Below are positions 26,101 through 31,600 of a stretch of DNA of 59,067 bases, in pieces. Numbering within the stretch: the first letter of the stretch is position 1; every line of letters begins with the position of its first letter. Under the pieces are notes generated by a model that was not told where the DNA came from, ran no database searches, and saw only the letters and a program-made list of their open reading frames with translations. The stretch covers positions 1 to 59,067 of the forward strand of contig CALCNX010000104.1 of NCBI GenBank assembly GCA_937899715.1, in the 5' to 3' direction. The position numbers and the translations under genes were made by a program. This DNA is from an uncultured bacterium. GTDB lineage: Bacteria > Bacteroidota > Ignavibacteria > Kapaibacteriales > UBA4661.

Positions 26101-26217
26101 CCATACTATACTCGGCTGCGTCTGGGCAGAACTCACCACAGAAGAGCCACACCACAAGCACAGCACAGAAAGAAGCACACGCACAACAAAACGCGAAGCG
26201 AAGAAGAATGAAGGCAT
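23119..26217 (-). CDS. BNR-propeller / Ig-like T9SS surface protein
   Basis: Start chosen at the ATG at 26217, which gives a signal peptide (MPSFFFASRFVVRVLLSVLCLW... ending SSAQ); the open frame further upstream has no signal and overlaps the DUF2442 gene. The 1032 residues begin with seven near-identical blades of about 40 residues (pattern GGVFRSTNNGASWTAVNTGL then SGSTLFAGT), the number for one closed seven-bladed BNR/sialidase-like propeller without enzymatic residues that I can identify. Then come four beta-sandwich domains of about 95 residues (LxxYTLTGxxLxxPVxIxAPxGVxL), a cohesin-like domain (LELRFVGQQPLRIRDTARV), and a T9SS sorting domain (APNPSSESVQLFYTL...LPTGGYVLMLVTPS). Likely surface-exposed; ligand unknown. 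It lies 38 nt downstream of the DUF2442 gene on the same strand. Confidence 0.88.
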   Translation of the reverse strand: MPSFFFASRFVVRVLLSVLCLWCGSSVVSSAQTQPSIVWEQIGGLEGRDVYCFTVSGTNIFAGTYGGGVFRSTNNGASWTAVNTGLTNWIVFSLAVSGSTLFAGTQGGGVFRSGDNGASWTAVNTGLTNTQVLSLAVSGSTVFTGTYGGGVFRSTNNGASWIAVNTGLTNSVVWSLAVSGSTLFAGTANEGICRSTDNGVSWTAVNTGYSVWSLAISDSTLFAGTSGGVFRSGNNGTSWTATNTGLMSNTYVTSLAISDSTLFAGTLSRGLYRSDNNGASWTAVNTGLTSRDIRSLAVSGSTIFAGTFAGGVFRATIPTFSPTLTASRSPLNLGTTLSGTAGTLQSYTLTGQNLTTSSVTITAPVGVELAATLTGSFSTTLTLPTVNGSISAVVYARLSSSTPQQVTGSITHRSGFTQTSATVSGTILPPLEPQLSVAASDVPLRFGTIIRGSASPVRSYTLSGANLTAPVMVNAPTGVFLLNSANGQWVSSLTFAPNSTGSLTQTISVRMDSSVVRTLSGGTGANIRHQSGNASADAKIFGTVQDPPSLTVMPDSLQSASLRFGTVRLGSSAAPQQYTLTGSNLLEPVVITAPAGVLLFNATSGTWTNSLTLTPNAGSLTETIRVGIDSSQVRSVNGVILNASTSPLGAIGSAQAIVRVIGNVIPLPNLIATPLQPENLDTIIHFDPSRGGAYTLTGSFLDAPVSLSAPQGILLFDQTSKTWTQALTLQPDAAGSLMQTVSVRLDSSHLGSVRDSIRNVSSSTAASVSVRGAVVPLTLPPGAETTLELRFVGQQPLRIRDTARVQIWLKDSRLLTPRLVGRFLRTLRVTVRIDTNNLAVLGISSLTPRARIESPQRVPADTPLYTILAERPDTVSTGNLLLAEMTVLATLGATTTNTIRIAEPVQWLGGDDSITPTSAVRIVREPESVGVQIRPLFLRRNSAIALVAPNPSSESVQLFYTLSPENGAVTSAVTLTISDAAGRTMKRIELGARQTGVAQQETVWLNDLPTGGYVLMLVTPSETLPWRLDVVR
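25265..26085 (-). repeat. Seven tandem propeller-blade repeats (about 120 bp)
   Basis: Seven in-frame direct repeats of roughly 114-126 bp encode the BNR blades. The nucleotide copies are also close: strings such as GTTCCGGCAAAGAGTGTGCT recur with few changes. DNA-level similarity beyond what protein constraint needs suggests recent amplification or homogenisation. Unit lengths vary slightly (one blade lacks GLTN), so exact boundaries are approximate. Confidence 0.8.
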
Positions 26218-26255
26218 AATTGTAAAGGGGAAAATGGAGGATATTCGGCAATGGG

Positions 26256-26555
26256 CTAGGCTGCCACAAGGGCTTCGCTGGGCTGCATGGACGAAGAGGC
26301 GGTATCGCCTGTCCACAAGCGGCACTGGTCGGCACAGAGGTCGTAGCCGTTTGCCCATTCCACTGCTCTGCCGGAACGGACAATTTCTGCACTTGCAAAG
26401 ACAACCGTGTCCGCCAAGCCAGCAATAACGGGACTGTTGGAAAAGTGCTCTATTTCTTCACGAAAATTGTGCTCGACAGTCATTCCGTCGTCAAATTCAA
26501 AACGGAGCGTCAAGGGCGCAATATGGTCAATGTGGGTGATATGATGCAAGTTCAT
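26256..26555 (-). CDS. DUF2442 domain-containing protein
   Basis: A small soluble protein of 99 residues with no signal peptide. It fits the DUF2442 pattern: an N-terminal strand reading LTLRFEFDDGMTVEHNF, a middle FADTVVF-like strand pair (here LADTVVFASAEI), and the closing VEWANGYDLCADQCRLW. DUF2442 proteins are often encoded beside DUF4160 proteins and are sometimes suspected toxin-antitoxin or DNA-binding partners, but no DUF4160 gene is present, so I do not assign that role. Twelve or so low-complexity residues follow the domain. It is upstream of, and probably co-transcribed with, the BNR-propeller gene. Confidence 0.78.
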   Translation of the reverse strand: MNLHHITHIDHIAPLTLRFEFDDGMTVEHNFREEIEHFSNSPVIAGLADTVVFASAEIVRSGRAVEWANGYDLCADQCRLWTGDTASSSMQPSEALVAA

Positions 26556-26604
26556 AATGCAAACATTGAAAAAATTTTGAGCTACGGCTCAACGTCTTGA
26601 GTGA

Positions 26605-26721
26605 TGGGACACAGATAACACTAATATGACTGATGAAGAAAGATTTTAAGACTTGTAGCCCAAAATAATATTTCGCCTAAATCCTTCTTTATCTGCCCTC
26701 CTCCGCAATATCCGTGTCCCA
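26605..26721. repeat. Imperfect inverted-repeat element
   Basis: GGGACACAGATA at 26606-26617 matches the complement of TATCCGTGTCCC at 26709-26720 with one mismatch. The similarity continues inward (GATGAAGAAAGATTT against GATAAAGAAGGATTT once complemented). There is no coding content. This resembles the small dispersed ACAC-GGAT inverted repeats common between genes in Bacteroidota-type genomes. It abuts the OmpA remnant. Confidence 0.6.
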
Positions 26722-26733
26722 ACATTCGGAGCT

Positions 26734-26850
26734 TTACCGCTTCGCTGCCACAGGCGTACGCACATCTACGCGCACAAAGCGGTTATAAAAGCGTCCTTCC
26801 GGCAGGTCGTTGTCGTAGAACGTGGATTTGCGTTTGCCTCACACGCTTAC
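26734..26850 (-). pseudogene. Remnant of an OmpA-family C-terminus
   Basis: Read on the minus strand, 26838 down to the TAA at 26734-26736 encodes GKRKSTFYDN followed by DLPEGRFYNR and FVRVDVRTPV. This aligns with the last residues of the two intact OmpA-type proteins of the window (YNNDLPEGRFYSRTVRVIV and FDNAIPEGRFYCRTVRVTV). A TGA at 26839-26841 interrupts the frame just upstream, within the part that should read VGxG; further upstream the similarity is lost. No start codon or ribosome site is visible. It is therefore the stump of a third copy of the double-OmpA gene family. It lies on the same strand as, and beyond, the giant-protein/OmpA array, separated from it by the SDR and M15 genes. 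Confidence 0.72.
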
Positions 26851-26881
26851 GGTCCTATTATTTTTGAAAATTAGCGAAAAC

Positions 26882-27766
26882 TCAAGGCTCCCCGATGCAC
26901 CCACATTCTTTGGTCAAAAGCTCAGGACGGTACTCAAAGTGCATGGTGTCGTAATGATACCACCTGCCACCCCAGATAAAACCGTGCTTTTCAAAGATAC
27001 GAACAATGGCAAGTGGGATACGATTCTTGTACGGATACTGGTCGTCAGCACTAACCTTCCAATGCCAGTAATCTGAGTATTTAACGGCAATATCTATCGC
27101 CGCGCCAAAACTATGATTACTTTGGCGGTTCGTGCCCGCAATCGTGCGCCATTTGAACGTTCCGGCTGGTTCGACGAGATATTTTCTGTATTCCGGCGGC
27201 AATGTTTCTAATTCATCCGAAACGGCTTTGAGTTTTATATTTACACCATTGACGGCGGTTACAAGGAGGTTTCGTGAGGCTTCGGGAATGTTCGCCAGCC
27301 AGCGCACGGGAGCAAGGTGTGTGCGCACCTCTTCCTCCGTCGCGCCATACATCGTGCGGAAAAACGGTTCGTAGCGAATGCGTCCCGGGTCAGAATTGCG
27401 AGAAGGTGCGTCAATGCTGTCGTTCGCGCTATTGCTTGGTGTATAGCATTGTGCTAACTGGTCGCGGAGCGTTGCTTTGTTCAAAAACTCTTCCCATTCT
27501 GGCGTGGTGAGTGATTGGCTATTCTGCGGAATCGTCAGCGCTCCAAGCGGCATCACGAGACCATTTCGCCAGTAGAGTGAGTCTTCGCTGCTATGCGACA
27601 GCACGTCCGGATAAGCACTCACAAGTCGCTTCACACAGTCCTGTGAAACAACCTTTGCTCCCACGCTTGCGCTCTGTGCTGAAGCGCGTTGTGGGATTAC
27701 CATAGCTGCAAAAATTACGCAAACAACTATGACCGTAAAAGCAAGGTTCCGTGTAAGGTATAGCAT
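26882..27766 (-). CDS. M15 family D-Ala-D-Ala carboxypeptidase-like peptidase
   Basis: A secreted zinc peptidase of 294 residues. The start is the ATG at 27766, which gives a signal peptide (MLYLTRNLAFTVIVVCVIFA, then cleavage near RASAQ); upstream in-frame codons lie inside the SDR gene. Zinc-site motifs are NHSFGAAIDI (His218, Asp225) and WYHYDTMHFEYRPE (His276, with Asp273 next to the catalytic region), as in the M15 group of D,D- and L,D-peptidases (VanY, DacC-like endolysins). Residues 30-150 form an uncharacterised N-terminal domain. It probably trims peptidoglycan peptides in the periplasm. It starts one base after the SDR stop codon, so the two genes are almost surely co-transcribed. 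Confidence 0.87.
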   Translation of the reverse strand: MLYLTRNLAFTVIVVCVIFAAMVIPQRASAQSASVGAKVVSQDCVKRLVSAYPDVLSHSSEDSLYWRNGLVMPLGALTIPQNSQSLTTPEWEEFLNKATLRDQLAQCYTPSNSANDSIDAPSRNSDPGRIRYEPFFRTMYGATEEEVRTHLAPVRWLANIPEASRNLLVTAVNGVNIKLKAVSDELETLPPEYRKYLVEPAGTFKWRTIAGTNRQSNHSFGAAIDIAVKYSDYWHWKVSADDQYPYKNRIPLAIVRIFEKHGFIWGGRWYHYDTMHFEYRPELLTKECGCIGEP

Positions 27767-27767
27767 C

Positions 27768-28484
27768 TTAAATTGCCTGATGATTGAAGGGTTGCAAAAC
27801 CATTTCCGAGACCACGCCGGAAGAAGGCTGCTGGCAGAGAAACCAAATCGCCCGCGCCGCTTCTTCGGCACTGACGAACTTATCGCGTTGGACGCGCATA
27901 TCAATCGTGTCCCAGAACGGCGTATCAGTGCCGCCTAGAAAGATATTGGTGATGCGAATATCGGTACGCTTCAGTTCTTCGCGCACGGATTTCAGCATCC
28001 CGTTTAAGCCGTATTTTGACGCGGAATATGCCGCCGCGCCTGCCATCGGTGTTTTGCCCAATACGCCCGGAAGGTTAATAATCAAGCCCTTCTTGCGCTC
28101 TTTCATCGGCGGCAGAAATGATTTGAGCAGATTAAATGCACCAACAAGATTAACGTTCAAGCTCTGCATCAAATCTTCATGCGTGAGTGTTTCCATCGGT
28201 TTGATAATGCCAATACCGGCTGCATTAATTAAAATATCCAGCGCACCGACTTCGTTGTGAATCCTTGCGGCTGCGGCATCTACCTGCGCAGGTTGGGTAA
28301 TGTCGGTAAGAAAGCAGTGGTTATTGGGAACGCGCAGTTCGTTCGCCAACGCAGAGAGTTCGTCGGACTTACGTCCCATCAGAAAAAGATGCGCGCCCGA
28401 TGGCTTCAGTATTCGTGCGGTTTCGCGCCCAATGCCGCCTGTTGCACCGATGATGAGAATGTTTTTACCGGAAAGTTTTTCCAT
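27768..28484 (-). CDS. Short-chain dehydrogenase/reductase family protein lacking the catalytic Ser
   Basis: A Rossmann-fold SDR of 238 residues. The cofactor motif GATGGIG (13-19), LTDIT around Asp61, NAAG (87-90), the structural Asn110 and the YSASK motif (Tyr153, Lys157) are all present. The catalytic Ser, expected 13 residues before the Tyr, is replaced: the segment reads INLPGVLG, with Gly140 where ISSVAG-type sequences carry Ser. The protein may be a weak oxidoreductase, use another residue, or act as a non-catalytic NAD(P)-binding protein. The C-terminus is normal for the classical family. It is cotranscribed with the M15 peptidase gene. The substrate cannot be deduced. Confidence 0.88.
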   Translation of the reverse strand: MEKLSGKNILIIGATGGIGRETARILKPSGAHLFLMGRKSDELSALANELRVPNNHCFLTDITQPAQVDAAAARIHNEVGALDILINAAGIGIIKPMETLTHEDLMQSLNVNLVGAFNLLKSFLPPMKERKKGLIINLPGVLGKTPMAGAAAYSASKYGLNGMLKSVREELKRTDIRITNIFLGGTDTPFWDTIDMRVQRDKFVSAEEAARAIWFLCQQPSSGVVSEMVLQPFNHQAI

Positions 28485-28658
28485 TGCATTGCTGAAAAGT
28501 GGTGAGAAAAGAGCAGGCTCCGCAAAAGACCAGTGTGGTGGCGGTCTCTGCGCTGCTGCAATGGACGAAGTATGGCGCGGGAGATTTTATGCGAGTTGCC
28601 GATTAACTCTTTTACTCATACTGCTCACGTAAATTGTTGGTGTAGGATAATACAATCA

Positions 28659-31600
28659 TCAATGAAAAACAGTCATCATGGTTGTGATGGTTTCACTGCC
28701 CGCGCGGATTTCGAGCGCATACACACCCGAAGCAAGGTCGGAAGTCTTGAGCCTGAGCGCCTGCTCACCCTCACGAACATCACCCTCGAACAACAAACAC
28801 CGATGACCCAACATATCTACCACCTGTACCACCATGCTCGTCGCTTCCTTCAGCCGTAAACGTACGCTCACATCCTCCGCACTCGGATTCGGGGCGATGG
28901 CAATGACTTGTACACGCGGAACGTACAACAACCGGACACCGCCGCCCGCAAAGTTCAAGCCCAGCACCCGATAGTGCGTCGTCGCTGCATAGGATGGCGT
29001 TGACAAAACCACACCGCCGACAACCGCCGAGTCCACCCGCACGGTCGTCGTCGTCGCATTGCCCAATAGCCCACGCACGCGTAGGCGTACCAGCGCATCC
29101 TTGCTGTCCTCCGATGGTATCATCATTCGATAGGTCAACCACAAACTATCCTGCTTCCGCTCCACGCCCGATGCCAACGGTGATAATACCTCCACCAGCG
29201 TCGCATTCCCTATCTTCACCCGCACTTCGGCTTCCATCCCACGTTCCACTCCCTTCCGATTCGCCAGCAGGATGGGCAGTTCCGATTCCTCATTCGAGGC
29301 GAGAGCGACCGTGTCCGGTAGTGCCACTACGCCCGATATTACTCGCGCCTGAAGGGGTAGCATGAGCACTCGCCCGCAGGAGTCCGCCACACGAAGTGTG
29401 TCCCGCTCCACTCCGCCCGTACCGCCCGCGAAGCGCACCCGTGCTTGTGTTTGGCTGTTGCCCGGAAGTGGATTTATCCCCAACGAATCCACCACAAACA
29501 CGCCCGCACGGAGTGGTAAACCAAAGCCCTGCGCTATCGTACCTGTGTTGACGATGCTCACGGTGCGGCTTACAGAGGTGTTGGCAGCAAATCCGCCGAA
29601 GTCAAATGCCGATGGAATCGCTTGCAAGCCCGATGAATCCTTCCGCACAGCCACCAGCACCGTGTCCACAGGCAGATTCGCCGCATTCGACAGGATGCGT
29701 ACCTTTGCCGTGAAGAGACCTGTCTGTGCCGTCCGTGCCGTGATGACAATACTGTCCCGCCCTGTTCGGGCGGCGATACGGCTTGGTTTCTGAATATTGC
29801 TAAAGACGCTGCTTGGATTTTCCACCAAGTCCACACTTTGGATAAGCACATCATCGGTGCCGACACTGGCAAGGCGAATAGTGAGTGTGGTGGTGTTCTC
29901 GCAGAGCAAACGCGATGACACGTCCGCTACCTGCGCCAAACGTGGCTCCTTGCGCACTTCGCCAACGACGGTCAGCGCGAGCGGACGACTGCACACGGGC
30001 GCAAGCGTTGACGAACCCTGAAGCAGAATCTGACGTTCCGCAAGGAACCCTGCCACTCCGCCACGGAAGCGCACCACCACGTTTGAACTTCCCTGCGGCG
30101 GTGTGATGACGGGTTCGATACGTTCTATCGTAAAGGCAGTGTCGATGCGAAATGGCAGTGATGCTTGTGGGTTCGCGGTATTCGTCCATGCAAGCGGCAC
30201 AGTGCCTGTGTTCCGTATCGTCAGTGTGTCGTAGAGTGGTGTGTTTTCGTCCACCGTTGTCAAACTACGCGGTTGACGATTCAGCACAAAGCCTACCGAG
30301 TCTTTCCGTCCAACCAAGACTACCCGAATCTCACCATTCCGTGCCGTTGCGGTGTCATTTGTTTTCAGAACCAGTGTTGCCGTCCGAGCACCCGTATCAA
30401 GTGCTTGAAAGAGGAAGTCCAGTTGGGTGGTGCCTTGTGGCTTCAGCGTTGTTGCGCCTAGACGAATCGAATCTTTCGGGAAGTCAAATTTGTTCACGCC
30501 TTCGACGGCAAAAGCATCTATGCGTAAATCGGCATCACCGTCGTTGCTGATGGTAATCGTGCTTCGGGTCTCACTTGCGCACGACAGCGCGGCAAGTCGC
30601 ACCGTGTCGGCGATGACAATATGCGGCTGTGGGTTGAGCACGCGGGCAGTGAGGTCGAAACGGGTGGTTGTTTTGCAGGCATCATTCATCGGTACATCCA
30701 ATCTCGCCACAACGGGCATTGCCTCGCGCCGACCCAGAAACCGCACCGTGACCGTTGCCGATGTGCCTTGAGGAACGGGGTTCGGCTCGACGCGCTCAAT
30801 GATGTAATCGTCGGTCAATGTTCGTGGAAGCGTCCACCGATACGGCTCGGTGCCTTGATTGACAAACGTTACCGTTCGCGCTCGGCTTGCACCAAAACTC
30901 ACGTTTCCGAAGTCCAACGTCGGTGGTTGCCACTCGTACTGGAAGAGTGTCTTTCGACCACGAAGTCGTATAGAACGAAAGGAATCCTTGGGATCATCAG
31001 AGTTCAATACCACTGCACTCTCGGTCAGTCCGCCCACTGATGGCGTGAACGTCAAGGGGATGTCGAGAAACTCAAACGGCTGGATTACGATATCCCGTTT
31101 TGTTATACTTGTCTGGAACATATCATTCAGTATTCCGACGTTAAATATCCGCAGGAGCTTCCCGCCGGTATTCCGCACACGGAGTGTCGCACTGCTACTG
31201 GTCTCACAGACGAGATGCCCAAAGTCCAGCAGCGAATCTACCTCCATGCGTGGTGTGTTCGGGACAATTTCTGCTGTTACCAAGAGCTGGCTTGCCCCCA
31301 CGCCACAGCGAAGCACGGTGGAGGAATCGGTAAAAATGCCTTCCTTGTCCGTGCGCAAAAACGTCACATACACACGCCCAGAATCGCCCGGGGCAACCAT
31401 TCCGGGAGCAATGCTGTCCACGCGGAAACTTCCGGCAGCACTTTGGAATTGTTGCCCGCTCATTTGTCCGCTTGTTTGAAGCGGTGGCGTTTGTGAGAAC
31501 ATCTGTCCGTCCCAATAAAGCGGCACAGTGCTGAGGTTGCGAAAGGAGACACTGGCACTCGTGGTAGAGTTTTGCAGGGCACGCGCAAAACTGAGGCGCA

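Larger units (their letters stand above)
26556..26881. other. Gene-poor gap: inverted repeat plus OmpA remnant
   Basis: This 326-nt gap between the M15 peptidase gene and the DUF2442 gene contains no intact gene. It holds an imperfect inverted-repeat element (26605-26721) directly next to a broken OmpA-family C-terminus (26734-26850, minus strand). The rest is AT-rich without a motif I can name. Confidence 0.65.

Noticed and set aside
26256..26555. Toxin-antitoxin module
   Set aside because: DUF2442 is sometimes found with DUF4160, but no partner gene lies on either side; only a remnant and a surface-protein gene do.
29265..31037. Insertion sequence or transposon as cause of the identical tract
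   Set aside because: The tract lies wholly inside matching coding regions, has no terminal inverted repeats, target duplication or transposase, and the flanks are homologous too; gene conversion fits better.
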